Shown: one piece after another, positions 25,857 to 37,304 of the stretch
How the letters are laid out: each line of letters starts with the position of its first letter
How positions within the stretch are numbered: the first letter of the stretch is position 1
Assembly: GCA_023101885.1 (NCBI GenBank)
Contig: JALPQD010000044.1
Coordinates: 9,329,565-9,393,564, forward strand
DNA length: 64,000 nt
Source: Typhlomys cinereus
Lineage: Eukaryota; Chordata; Mammalia; Rodentia; Platacanthomyidae
Direction of reading: 5' to 3'
Notes under the pieces: model-generated
What the model was told of the DNA's origin: nothing
The model's database searches: none
The model's input: the letters and a program-made list of their open reading frames with translations, nothing else
Made by a program: the position numbers and the translations under genes

Positions 25857-27395
25857 ATCTGAGTACTAGATCAAGAGGGTTTTGCCCAGAGCCTGGCCTC
25901 TCCACCAGCATGATCACTTCTAGGTTTCTGGACATTCAGAAAAAGTGAAAAATCACCACCCACTGAGCCCTCTTTGTGATAATGATTTTCAAATTCTTCC
26001 TGTAACTGCTCACCACACTCTTTTACAAATCATATGACAATAGTCACTAACAAGGCTTGGTACTTACAGTCTACACTACCAAATAAAGTTTTAGAGGCAA
26101 CTGGTTTTTTTCTTTAACTTTCCTGAATACAAAATTAATTTGTACTCACAAATTCACACTTACATACGTAAAATAATATTCAACCCAAGTTATCACTTTA
26201 GTAATTGTACTTATCAGTTATTTTAACTATTTGCTTTGTTAGCAATCTTTCATAAATTATGCATCTAATTAAATTAACTACCACTTTTTTTTATTTGAAC
26301 AGTAATGTCCCAGAAAGGAAGAGCTAGAGGTTTGGAGTTACCCATCTGACTTGCTCTTTCATGACCTTGTGACCTCAGAACTTCTTATTTCACTGTATGT
26401 CAATGAATAACTCCATCCTCAAAATAAAACTGATGGTCTGTATGTATGGCACTGAAGGCAGTAAAGGAACTCACTACCCACTGGCTGAAGAGTTAGACAC
26501 TTGCTGAGAGAGAGCACACCACAAAGAAACATCATTAATGTCTCCTTCCTTCAGGGAAAATATGTGCTTTAAAAATAAACAGAATAGAGTTCTAATATTT
26601 CTTTAGTGAAATGTCAGCTAATCACATATACTAATATCAACAAAGTGGGACAGAGATCAAACCATGGCTATAAGATTACATCTCGCACTTAGTCCTGAAG
26701 ATGGAGTCTTCATCTCCACATGAATATTTTCTTTTATGAAGGCATATCAAGATGATTTTATATCAGTATTAAAAAGGGAGTTGAAAGGGTCCAGAGCAAA
26801 GTCTTCTCCTTTATCCTCTTAATTATTTTGGAAAGTAACTATCTATCTTTAGAGATGAATGCAAGTCTCCCCGGTACAAGTTTCCCATAGCCAAAGGAAG
26901 CTGAGATTGTCCTGATTTCCTTTTCTGAAGAGCCCCAAATGAAATCTGTGAAATATTTTGTGTAATCTTGAAATATACGCCAATGAATGCGGGAGGAATT
27001 GACCTCTTCAAGGAGAAAAAGAGGTATTTTCCTTCTGCATGGCAGTATAATGTGGCAGTGTCAAGAGAAGATAACAGCCACCAGCCAAGTCACAGTACAT
27101 GTCTCTGAAACTGGCACCCATAAACTATACGGCCTGTGCCATTAATTTGCCTGCACATTATTCTCTTTACCTTTCTACCACAAGAATAACCATTGCCCTA
27201 CAAAAAACTTGTATGAGACAACTAGTTTAAAATATCCAATTAGTAACACCTAGAGGGAAACAAATAGTTCAATTAATACCAGCTGTTGATTTTTCTCTGA
27301 CCCAGTAATTTCTTCTTAATTTAGATTAGTTGTTATTAGGTGACTGTCTGCCTGGAACAGAAACTCCAAGTGCAGATATCAATGAAAAAGCCAAT
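25857..27395. other. Intergenic DNA, nothing recognised
   Basis: Unique-looking sequence of 1.5 kb. There is no gene, RNA gene or clear mobile element. The 62-codon open run at 26823-27011 on the minus strand has no recognisable product. Confidence 0.4.
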
Positions 27396-28000
27396 TTTTA
27401 TTATTCTAGATAAAGGACCCCAGCTCTCTAGTCAAAAACCATGAGCCAACTACATGAGATGTGTAAGTTGCAATATAAATCACCACTGCAACAGTGCTTT
27501 AGTTGCATGAGTATCAAGGAGACAACCAACAGCTTTCTTATTGGATTCAAGACCTGCTTGTCAGAATGGTACACATTCTTGCTACCAGAAACTAGAACAA
27601 GAACCTAAAAAAATGGGAAAGAAAAATATCAACAGGGAAGACAGCCAATAAGCCTATAGGGATGAATATAGTACATCAAACTGTTCTGTAGGTGGCTGCT
27701 ATTATACCCATAGAATGGGCACTTACAGTGCAACCTTTGAGTCTAAAGCTGATGAGTGAAGGGAAACAATATATCAGTGAAGAGAGGTAACTTGATATAC
27801 CATGAAAGCCTGAGCCCCCACAGAATTAGACAAGCCAGAGTGAATCCTGGGATCCATATAGGCACACAGGTGGAAGGGTGTCAGGGAGTGGGAAGGAATG
27901 GTAAAAAGAAGGGAGGGGAGGGAAAGGAAGGGGAAGGGTGTGAAGCTGGGATAAATAATATGCTTGTAGAAGTAGGAAGAAAAAAATATGAGCCAGAAGT
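27396..28000 (+). mobile_element. Old L1 3' UTR, shorter copy
   Basis: It aligns with 10965-11230 and 11640-11900 but lacks about 400 bp of the middle present there. The purine-rich tract is at 27868-27945. The 116-codon open run at 27756-28106 passes through this UTR and is not a gene. Confidence 0.6.
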
Positions 28001-28250
28001 ATCGAAAGATGGGTTACATACATTTATACACATTTGCTTAAACAGAAGGAAAAAAGGGGAGCCCTATCTTGTCAATGATCTACCTAAGAATGTGACCATC
28101 TCCTAGATGCCTACTTTATTTGCTAAGGCAGAGAAGTAGGAACAAATACTAGGTAATCAGATGCCATAAGAACTGATGTTTATGAGCTTTCTAATAGCAA
28201 CCTCTTATCTCAGTCCCAGTGGAAGGCTGTCTATAATATAGACTTTTATT

Positions 28251-28429
28251 AATATTTTATCCTATTCCTGCTCCGGGGATTGGGGGGAAGGCATTGGGGG
28301 ATGGGGAGGAAGGAGGAGGGGAGGGGGAGCAGGGGGGTCGGGGAGAGGTGGAGGGAGGGAGGGGACGGTGTACCTGTTAAGTTTATATAAGCGGAAATAA
28401 TAACAATAAAAAATATTTTATCCTATTCC
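28251..28429 (+). mobile_element. Very short L1 3'-tail insertion
   Basis: An insert of about 142 bp (28269-28410) carries only the G-rich tract, the terminal block (TGTACCTGTTAAGTTTATAT) and an A-rich tail. It is flanked by a perfect 18-bp target duplication (AATATTTTATCCTATTCC at 28251-28268 and 28412-28429), so it is a separate retrotransposition event and not a remnant. Confidence 0.93.
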
Positions 28430-28471
28430 ATAGTCAATGGAGTAAGAATTTTCAGAAAAGTCAACATATGT

Positions 28472-28730
28472 ATTGGAGAGATGGCTCAATGGTTAAGACT
28501 CTGCTTCACAATCAGAAGGTCCTGAGTTTATATCCCAGGTCCCCGCAAAAATGTCAGGTGGAAATGACAGCAGCTTAAATTCCTATCCTTGTGGACTGAG
28601 CCTGGGAAATCCCAAAGCAAACCAAAATGGAGGTAGAAGCAATCCAGAATGATTCCCAAAGTCACCCTTGGTCTCCTCAGGGACACACGATAAACACACA
28701 TGCACATGCAAAATAAAGTTACAAAAACAC
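28472..28730 (+). mobile_element. tRNA-derived SINE, variant II
   Basis: It has the SINE head (ATTGGAGAGATGGCTCAATG) and the variant body with GAGCCTGGGAAATCCC, GGAGGTAGAAGCAATCCA and CACCCTTGG, then a CA-rich stretch and AAAATAAAG. This body differs from the variant I body (GAATCCCGGGGCAGA) in the copies at 39.2, 40.5, 47.8 and 62.5 kb. Confidence 0.85.
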
Positions 28731-28957
28731 AACAATAAGGAATGGAGAATATACTTTCGATTCTCATCACAAAACCAGCTATCATTAAACATTTAGTTTG
28801 AAAGAATGCCCACACAGAGGAGGCAAACAAGAAAGGCAAGACATACTGTACATCATGTGAGTCATTTGCACAGACATCATGTGTCATGAATTTCTAGGAT
28901 GAGTAAAAATTGTTGAGTGAGAGTATAGATGAGCATTATCTCCAAACATCCTAACTG

Positions 28958-29055
28958 CCCCTCAGGGGTTAAGCCTCTGCCTTGCAGGCAGAAGGTCCTG
29001 AGTTCGGATCCAGACTCCATGTACAGATGCAATTTAATAAAATTAAAAAAAAAAA
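28958..29055 (+). mobile_element. Short SINE: tRNA-like head and A tail only
   Basis: About 100 bp contain the head from CTCAGGGGTTAAGCCTCTGC through GTTCGGATCC and then jump to TTTAATAAAATTAAA plus a poly(A) run. The 150-bp body found in full copies is missing. It is either an internal deletion or a short subfamily. Confidence 0.8.
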
Positions 29056-29059
29056 GAAT

Positions 29060-30380
29060 TTCACTTTACAGAAATATATAGGTGATGCTCAGTGTTATTG
29101 CCTACTATGGACCCTGTTTTCATTCTTCAAACCAAAACATATAAATGTCAACAAAAAAGTTATGATGTCTCAGCATAAACTGAACAGCAAAATTTTGAAA
29201 GTAATAGAAACTTTTAGCAATTATATGAAGTATATTTAGAATTTTCAAATATCTCTGTCATATTCATAACTTCAGGTTTATTCTTTCTATTTTTTAACCA
29301 TAGACTGAAAGTTTTCTTGCTTCCTGTGGCAAACAGGGTTTCCATAACTGTGTTTAAATATGTCACATAAAATGGGGGTATAGGATTCCAAGAAGATAAT
29401 TGTCATATCGAATAATGAAAATTTGCAGTTACTGTAATTGTTCAGTTTAATGTGGAATAAGGCTGTGCAGTAGAGCATTCCACAATGATAGGCAAACTTC
29501 CATAAAATCTGAAAGCTATATGAAAATGAGAAGTAAGGCAGCATTGAATGTCTGATTTTCTCAGACATTCATCAGACATTTGTAGAGAATCTCATTTAGT
29601 TCATATAGTATTTGACCCTGAAAATACAGTGGTTAACAAAGTGTAGCCCCTGCCCTACAGAAATACAGAAGCTGATGGAAATATGGAACTCAACAATTAG
29701 AATACCAATCAATGAGACATACATTGCTCAGGAGGGGCAGAAAAGGCTACCTATCCCAGCTGTGGGAGGAAGCTCCACAGGTTGATTCATTTTTCATAGT
29801 AAACATGACTTGCCTTCATTTTATGCAACAAAACTTATTATCAAAGAATTCAAAAGTATTCAAATCCACATGAAATCAATGTACGCATTCTACATTAGTT
29901 ACAAAATTTATTCTTTTGATTATCTTTATTCTTTGACCCTTTTATAGATAAATACAATGAATTCCTAGGTTTCACCCCTTACTACTCAATCCCATTCCCC
30001 CTGCTGTCCAAATTCCCAGTCACCCCTACTTTCCTATCTTTTGCAGGTATGACCTACTGGGTTTCATCTGGGATGTCTGTTTATTCATTCTGTATTAGAG
30101 ACATCAGTTTATTGTTTCATATCACTGACAATCCTGTTCTGATTTGTATTGATTTTTATGGGATGATGATGTTTTGTTTTATTAATTTATTTAGATGCTT
30201 ATTTTTAAGATTCAGTTTTTCAAAACCTGAATTTGTGGACATGAATAACTGAGCTTCTAAGGAAGCTGCCTGCTTGTAAATTTGGCAACATGACTTTGAC
30301 CACAGGAAGCCCAAATGGTGGAAGAAGACAACTGATTTCTAAAAGTTTCCCTTTAATATTTGTACATCATGGCTTGCATG
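29060..30380. other. Intergenic DNA, possible old L1 3' end
   Basis: No gene was recognised. A block near 29895-30040 (T-rich start, then C-rich ATCCCATTCCCCCTGCTGTC) resembles the antisense 3' end of an old L1. The rest is unassigned. Confidence 0.35.
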
Positions 30381-30383
30381 TAC

Positions 30384-30680
30384 ATTCCCTCTTCCCTTCC
30401 CTTCCCTTTCTTTCTTCCCTTCCCTTCCCTTCCCTTCCTTTCTTCCCTTCCCTTCCTTTCTTCCCTTCCCTTCCCCTCCCCTCCCTTTCCCCTCCCCTCC
30501 CCTTCCCCTTCCCTCTCCCTTCCCTCCCCTTCCCCTTCCCCTTCCCCTTCCCCTCCTCCCTCCCGTCCCCTTCCCCTCCCCTTTCCCCTCCCCTTCCCCT
30601 CACCCTTCCCTTCCTGCCCCTCCCCTTCCCCTTCCCTCCCCTTCCCATCCTTCCCCTTCCCTGCCCTTCCCTTCTCTCTC
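30384..30680 (+). repeat. C/T-only tract built on CCCTTC
   Basis: About 300 bp are almost pure pyrimidine on the plus strand (variants of CCCTTCC and CCCCTTCC), ending in TCTCTCTATCTATCTA. The open frames through it are artefacts of composition. The mirror-like homopurine/homopyrimidine content could support triplex DNA. Confidence 0.95.
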
Positions 30681-30689
30681 TATCTATCT

Positions 30690-33100
30690 AATGGAAATTT
30701 TTAAATATCCATCTTTATATAATAACAATTTAAAGGATCTTTCTCAAACTCTTTCTTGTCTTCCTTGGATTTGTGCACTTAAGAAAATTTGTTTTGATAT
30801 AGACTAAAAAGAAAAATTGGTTTTAACTGTTCTGTGGCTACAGAAGCCACCCACATGTCAAGGGTCTTTTATACCTTGCATTTAAATTATTATTTTCATT
30901 TATTTTGTGTCAAAATTTTTGAAATAATTTTCAATAAGTTTGATGGCAGAGTGTATTTTTTTTTATTTAAATGAGACTCCACATAAATAGTTGTTGCAAT
31001 ATCCATATGTACAAATCGAAAAGGAGACTTGAGTTCATCATTCCATTATATTTTTCAGTAATAACTCTAATGGCAGAGACTAAAGTCAAAGGACCCTACA
31101 GCATATATGATGACACTGCGAAAATATTTTGGAGACTGGAAAAAGTTTGATTAAGCAAAATGTCACTGCCAGTATAAACTTTTCAGTGGTGGTGTTTATG
31201 TAATTCTGGGAATAGAATTTAGAGATCAGTGCATGTTAGTTATGTGCCATGCCACTGTGCAGCATCATTGGTTCAGTTTTATGTGAGTTTCATCTCTTCC
31301 TCTTAAGGAGCACAAAGTACATTTTCATATAGTCCAGATTTATAATGTTGTGAACATGCAGACATAGTCTTTTGCTTGTGATTCTCATCTGCAGTATATA
31401 ATAGAAACCACAATGAAATTCCATGAACATTCTGCATACAAGAACTCTCTCAATAGGCTTAGCTGTGGGTCACAAGACACTGACATCACTTTCTTTTATG
31501 CAAACAAAAATGCTACATATCATTTTCCTCTTCTTCTTTATCTTCTTCTTTGTCTACTCTTTAAGTCTAATATCTCCTCTACTTCCCATAGCTCTATTAA
31601 AGCTTTTTTCTTAGTAAGAAATACTTTATATTTTTCAACTATTTATGAATTCATTTATAATTTAATTCTACAATCCAATATTTTTTAAAATTTTTATTGT
31701 TTTCTTTTTCCCAGTGGTCCAGAGTCATGCTACTCTATCCATTTGCCAACAACAATTTTCTCCACTTACGTGTGTGTCCTAGCATTACCTGGAGTTTTGT
31801 TAAAAATTGAGCACAATCAGTTATCTAGAGTTCCAATCTAACACTCTATTTTCATGCTAGAGAATCTACATTACTAATGATTGACTTTTCTTTAAAGAAG
31901 AAATAGCCCTCTATTTAATTTCCTAAACTGGAGTAGAAAAAAATTTGAAATATACCAAAATTAAGAAGAAAACATCTGAAGTCCAGTTTGATTACATAAA
32001 GGAAAGGTTCATATATAAAACCTCCAAGGGCTGACAGACAGGGTGGTGTGCCAGATAGAATCATTCCATCAACTCTAGACCTACTTCTTAATGTTTATGT
32101 TCCATAAAGTTTGATAATATCATCCTAAATTGTCCCCGAGCCTAAAGTGTCAGAATTAAAGTACTCCCAGATAGCCTCTGGGTGCCTCATATTTGTGGCT
32201 GTGTTCTGGGTCAGTTGATGCTTAAGGATTTATTCTGAAATTTTTCTTAGATGTGGTAATCTTAAAATTACTCAAGGGTACAAAAAGTGTGCTTTTGAAT
32301 GTGAGTATATCTCCCTGGAAGAGCATTTGCCTTTTCACATGTGAGATCCAGTGTCCCATCCTGCTCACAAGGAAAACAACAGAACAGAAAAAACAAGTCA
32401 TCCATAGGTAGTCTGTTTTATCCTTTCTAGCTGAGTGCTTTGCCCAGGACAATCCGTGATTTGTCTATTGGATATTCTTATAGCCCTAGAAGTGGTAAGG
32501 ACTTAAGGACAGCTACAGTACTCTAGTCAAGTCCAACATTTTTGAACAAGACCACATTTGTCCAAGATCACATGGTAAAAAACCTGCAAGTTCAACTTTG
32601 TGAGGACTTCAGAGGTAGAAATGCTTTAGAAGATTGGCATCTTCAAGTAACCATTCTATTTGGGGCTCACTCAGGGGATTCCTGAGGATTCGAAAGTACA
32701 TTTATTGTCTGGATACCTTGGAGTCATTTAGAAGTTCCTTGTAAAAAATGCCTTTCCAGGAAATGTAGTCCCACAAATGTGGCATTATGTCAGTCCTGCT
32801 AATTCAAAACCAGCCCAGTTTATCCAGATAAGAGAGTGGTCATAACCACGATATAAAAAACTAAAGCAGGAACATTGTATAAATTACAGGTGAGAATCAA
32901 AGTCAGTTCCTCCAAGCCATGATGTGGTTATAGTAGTCCAGCCGGAGAGTGAATAGAAAGGCTTGTCAGCAACCCAGGACTTAGCAAATGACTTCATGTT
33001 TGCCCCAGGTATGATAACTGTGATTTAACACCTTTCTGTTGTGTTGTATATTTCTAGCTAAATGGCCAAAAACTGTAAGAGAGGAAGACAAATCCATGTA
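30690..33100. other. Intergenic DNA with old transposon remnants
   Basis: No gene was recognised. The stretch 31712-31890 (CCAGTGGTCCAGAG ... GCATTACCTGGAGTTTTGTTAAAAATTG) looks like a decayed MER5-type hAT DNA transposon. A tRNA-like block at 32295-32400 resembles a decayed ID element. Everything else is unassigned. Confidence 0.35.
32295..32400 (+). mobile_element. Degenerate ID-like SINE
   Basis: The block CTGGAAGAGCATTTGCCTTTTCACATGTGAGATCCAG aligns with the tRNA-Ala-like head of rodent ID elements and is followed by an A-rich stretch (AACAGAACAGAAAAAAC). It is heavily mutated. Confidence 0.4.
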
Positions 33101-33106
33101 GGCCGA

Positions 33107-33640
33107 TGTTGGGCTTCATCAAGACCCTGGACAAGGCCTGTTGGAACTTCCTGAGCTGGCTAGAGTTTCATGATCTGTTTAAGCTGCCTCACCAGCATAA
33201 TTCACCACAGGCTTGTGGCTGATGCAATATAGCCTTAGGTAGCAACAGCAACTGGCTCATAGTAACGCCCCACTAGCCCATAACAATCTCATGAGAAGGG
33301 TGAGGGAAGGGGGAGCAGGGGGGTCGGGGGGAGGAGGAGGGAGGGAGGGAACTGGTGTACCTATTAAGTTTGTATGAGTGGAAATAATAATAAAAATGTA
33401 TAAAAAATAATCTCATGAGACTACAAATCTCGCGACACTACGTCTTCTACAGTTGGTACTGTTAAACTGCTTAGCTGAGAGGGCCAATCAGCAAAGACTC
33501 ACGCTAAGACTTATGGAATGTCCGGTGGGGCATATAAGGGCCTGACTGTTGGAATAAAGGAGCTTTTCCTGCTTTGACAGAGCTCCCAGCCTGGTGTGTT
33601 TTTCCCCGGTAGTGAGAGGGGTCAGGGCTGGCGACACTCA
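33107..33640 (+). repeat. Probable solo LTR, ERVK type
   Basis: It starts TGTTGGGC at 33107 and shows promoter-like landmarks in LTR order: CCAAT at 33484-33488, TATAA at 33533-33537 and AATAAA at 33553-33558, then a G/T-rich stretch and a CA end near 33636-33640. The order and start resemble class II (IAP-like) LTRs. I see no internal retroviral sequence and no clear 6-bp target duplication. A 112-bp L1 tail has inserted at 33297. Confidence 0.45.
33285..33420 (+). mobile_element. Shortest L1 3'-tail insertion (112 bp)
   Basis: The insert at 33297-33408 contains only the G-rich tract, the terminal block (GTACCTATTAAGTTTGTATG) and an A-rich tail. A perfect 12-bp target duplication (AATCTCATGAGA) lies at 33285-33296 and 33409-33420. 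It sits inside the probable LTR. Confidence 0.93.
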
Positions 33641-33771
33641 TCTTCCTGCTCAGCCCCGGGTTGTGCCTGGCTAGACCAGCACTCCCTTCTGTACTAGCTG
33701 CAGAGAGCCTGGCAGGCCATCTCCCTTTGGCATTTGTCAGCCCATTAAAACAGTTGCTCATTAGGATAGAA

Positions 33772-34180
33772 GCTGTCATAGATACAGTTGTCAACTTGAT
33801 GGTTGAGGGCTCGAGCTCTGGGCACATTTGTAGAGAATTAGTAGTTGACTTAAAGCCAGAATGAACCTGCAGGAGTTTGCCTGGTTGATGGGGAAGGCCC
33901 AGCCCATAATAGGTGGAACTAATCCCCAAGCAGGTAAATAAAATGGAGGGAACTGTTTGAGAAAGGAGGCATCTTTGTCTATACTTGACCAGACATAATG
34001 GTCTGTCAAGTAAGGATCATCATCACTCTCTCAGCTGTTATTTGGAGATGGTGTGGCCAGTTCCTTTGGCCCTGGTGTGTGCTCTCCTACCAAGATGGAA
34101 AAGGAACTGTAGCCAGACAATTCATGAAAGAATAAATCCCTTGTTCCCTTAAGCCACTTGTCATGATTTTATCAACAATG
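33772..34180 (+). repeat. Unclassified interspersed repeat, copy 1
   Basis: It shares an ordered set of blocks with 45868-46215: GCAAACCTGC/GAACCTGCAGG, then GGAGGGAACTG, then CTCTCTCAGC, then GTGTGCTCTCCT, and a 3' AATAAA/CTTAAG end. The family is not identified. It may be LTR-derived, since the GTCAACTTGA block also occurs in the ERV-L LTR. Confidence 0.5.
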
Positions 34181-34254
34181 TGAAGGTGAACTTCTACAGA
34201 GGCTAAGATTATGGGCAATTAAATGTAACTCAAGATATAATTGTTGTTAGTATC

Positions 34255-34540
34255 AGTCAGCAGTTGCTCCTTGATCCACCTAGGCCCACTGGATTTAATT
34301 CTTCTAATTGAACATCTGCATCACCCACTGTTAATGATGGTATAAGAAGAAGAGCAATAGTGGGGACCTTCAAATTTGGTGGTGCCCCCACACCAATTTC
34401 TATGAGTCAGACAATGAGGAAGCTGTGTAAGCTGTAATAACTTGTCACAAGCAACAGAAGGCACAATATGGGACATGTTAAGAGACTGAAGAAGAAATAG
34501 AAAGAAAAGTTTCTTCTGACTACACTGTCCAAGCACTTAC
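34255..34540 (-). pseudogene. ERV-L gag fragment with empty retrocopy site
   Basis: It aligns with the provirus at 18205-18302 and directly with 21180 onward, without the ZNF330 retrocopy. It gives the pre-insertion version of that site (34336-34360). It has no LTRs. Confidence 0.85.
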
Positions 34541-34925
34541 AATTATTGACAGAGTGGTTGTATAAGCCCGCATTCCCATCAGCAATGTATGAGAGTTCCC
34601 TTCTCTCCACATCCTCTTCAGCATTTGGTGTTGTTTGTATTGTATTTTTGCCATCCCCTGGGTTGAGATAATATCTCAAGGTAGTTTTTATTTTCATTTC
34701 TCTTATGACTAGGAATGTGGATCATTTTTTAAGATATTTGTTAGACATTTTGATTTCATCCCTGGAAATTTTTCTTTTGAGTTCTGAGACCCATTTTCTA
34801 ATTGGGCTATATATCTCCTCTATTTTTTAAGTTCTCTGTGCACCCTGGATAATAAAGCTCTATTAGATATGTAGTTAGTGAAGATTTTCTCCCAATCTGT
34901 GGGTTGACTTTTTGCTTGATATACA
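34541..34925 (-). mobile_element. L1 ORF2 fragment, antisense
   Basis: The reverse strand carries a piece of the ORF2 C-terminal half matching 10165-10550 with extra mutations and small deletions. It abuts the ERV-L gag fragment directly. It lacks the SINE present at the homologous position in the other two copies because that position lies outside it. Confidence 0.85.
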
Positions 34926-36285
34926 ATCTCTGTGGCAAAGGAGAGTTTACTTCCACATTGGAAAGAACTCTTGATTAAAATGTTACTGTGTGTTTTCTAA
35001 AGATACCTAGAGATTTATTATTTAAAGATACCTGAAATAGAATTAATATGTGTGTGGCTAGAAGGCTAAGAGTTAACATTCTCTATCAAATGACCCTCAG
35101 CGGAGTTTAACAGTTTTATACTTTAACAGTTTAAATTATCATAAAACTTGTGTACACATATAAATTTACATTTATTTTGTTAGGGCTTCATTTGACATGA
35201 AGAGCTGACAGTTGTATTGTTTGCCCACTTAGAAAAGCTCTCTCTCTTTTCAATCCAGTATCTGCTGTATATCTGCTCTGTTGCAAGGCACTCTGCTCTG
35301 CTTTTAGTAAGACCAATACAGAGAAGAAATGGGTGATCCCTTTTATTGCCTTCACTTACATTTCTGGGTACCTCCCTCTTTCTGAATTGTCACAGTAAAA
35401 ACAAGTAAACAGAAAATTACAGTCAGGCATGGTAAGTCCTGTGCTCATGGTTTGAGCATGAAGTAGAAGTGCTGTGACTTCATAGCTGCATCTTTTGTAA
35501 ACAGGAAAATTTGGGAAGGTATCAGGAGATTTGTTGGAGATAACATATAAAGTGAATTAGGGTAGGCTTGTAAGGAAGGCAACCTAAAATGCCAGCAGCT
35601 ATACAATCTGATTATTTCTACCCAAGAAGATACATACTAACAAATATTTAATTATCCACTAAAATGGTATTACTTTTATTCTCTACCCTTTCTTTGATCT
35701 TTAATGTAACAATAAATTCTTACTTATAATGAGTCCTGTTATAGGTGGCATGCATGTTTTTAAAACTTCACATGAAATTGCAGACTACTGGAAAGTAGAA
35801 TTAGGAACAAATACCTAAACTTCATGGATATATAAAAATTTAAAGATGGGTAGGAAGGTTTATAGTAGGAAGAGAAGGAGATGGAATTGGATAACAGAGT
35901 AAAAATAACAAACTCATATTCATGTACAAAATTCTAAAAGAATAAAAATTAAAAAGAAAAAATATACATACTGACATTGCTGTCTGCCATTGTCACTTCA
36001 AGCACCATTGAATATATTAAGTCTTTGTGAATCATGAGACAATTATTAACTCCTGCACAAACTTTTCTTGGGTGAATAAAATGAGGGCCCTGCCCAAAAT
36101 CTTTCATGTCATTAGTGTGGCATAGCTCTAGTGGTTTAAGCCTCCTAGTTCATTTTTTTCTTTCCCTACTTTGACCTGAAAATGTAGTCAACCCCCTATT
36201 CAATTATATTTGGTTTGCCAAAAAAGAATCATATACATTTATTTGATACTTAAGACACATCACATTAAACTATACAGTATCTGTT
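34926..36285. other. Intergenic DNA, possible old L1 tail
   Basis: No gene was recognised. 35835-35960 (purine-rich, ending AAAAATTAAAAAGAAAAAA) may be the 3' end of an old L1 in sense orientation. Confidence 0.35.
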
Positions 36286-36289
36286 TTTC

Positions 36290-36405
36290 CCTTGTATGTG
36301 TGTACATGTTTGTGTTTGAATCTGTGGGTAAACGTGTGGAGGCCAGAAGTTGACATCAGCTGTCTTTCTCAAGCACTCTCCACTTATTTTTTCCTACCTT
36401 ACTTT
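36290..36405 (-). mobile_element. Degenerate B4-like SINE
   Basis: TGTGTACATGTTTGTG followed by GTGGAGGCCAGAAGTTGACATCAG and CACTCTCCACTTATTTTTT matches the antisense 3' half of rodent B4 elements. Confidence 0.6.
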
Positions 36406-36680
36406 CCTTTTTTTCTGGACTCTAAATATTTTATTATCTTTTTTGCCTAGTTATACAAGCTCAATGGGTACCTCCTATTTCTCCTTCCCTCCCCTCCTCA
36501 TTGTCTCCCATCCATTCTCCCCCTTCCCACTAATCCCCCTCCCTCTCACTCCTTTTCCTTCCCTCCTCTTCTTTTGGTGTTTCCTGCTTTTTCCTTCCCA
36601 TCCTCCAGAGCATTTGTTAATGTGGGTTCTGAACTTCCCTTTGAGCCATCTACACTTGCTAATAAGAACTATGTATCCAA

Positions 36681-37080
36681 GTGTGATAGTTAATCCTGGG
36701 TGTCAGCTTGACACAGCTGGCATTAACTAAGATCAACTGGGACCACCTGAAGAGATTATCTGGATCAGCACATTCACAATACAAAGTCCAGCTCTAGATC
36801 CCATCAGAACTTTCATAGATCTCCTCGGAACTTCCCAGTAGAGAACCAGATAAAAGGAACCACAGAACAGAGAGAGAGACTCTCCAGGAATACTCCAGCC
36901 ATGTGGATGTCTGACATGACTGAGCCTGCCTATAACTTTAGCCACCAGCCATGTAACCTCCACTGTGAAAGACTATATCTCCCTTCTGGAACACTAAGGT
37001 GTATAAATTTCCTTTTCTCCCTTAAGTTATTTGGCATTGGGTGTTCTCTCACAACAATAATTAAAAGTAACCCATACAAC
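36681..37080 (+). repeat. Unclassified repeat inserted in L1 3' UTR
   Basis: It begins GTGTGATAGTTAATCCTGGGTGTCAGCTTGACAC and ends in a run of AATTAAAAGTAACCC, and splits the L1 3' UTR at a point that is continuous in the copy at 3066-3090. The internal CTTAAGTTATTTGG end resembles the repeats at 33.8 and 45.9 kb. The family was not identified. Confidence 0.55.
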
Positions 37081-37172
37081 TAGTGAAGGTTCAGGTAGCA
37101 TAGCTTGGGGCCCCTTCTTGGGCTGCCCACTAGTATGGGAATTCTATTATGATTCTTTAACCCTTTGTCTCC

Positions 37173-37304
37173 TATTAATATAAGAGAGACTCAAAGGTAG
37201 ATGGAAAATAGGAGTAGGAAACAGCAAGGATAGTACTAAAAGAGGAAAAACTTGAAGCATTCCCACATTGATCAGGAACTAGACAAATGTCACCACTTCT
37301 ATTC
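37173..37304 (+). repeat. Templated insertion from two nearby sources
   Basis: The 132 bp consist of a near-identical copy of 37703-37757 joined to an identical copy of 38110-38191, in the same order and orientation. The join lies in a shared AGCA (37223-37226). The two sources belong to two different L1s in opposite orientation. Confidence 0.9.

Noticed and set aside
28958..29055. Functional tRNA gene from the tRNA-like head
   Set aside because: The head is SINE-derived, shared by all copies, lacks a complete cloverleaf 3' half and ends in a poly(A) tail.
30290..30704. Overlapping Pro/Ser/Leu- and Gly/Arg/Lys-rich open frames on both strands
   Set aside because: All are made by the CCCTTC tract; homopurine/homopyrimidine sequence lacks stops in most frames.
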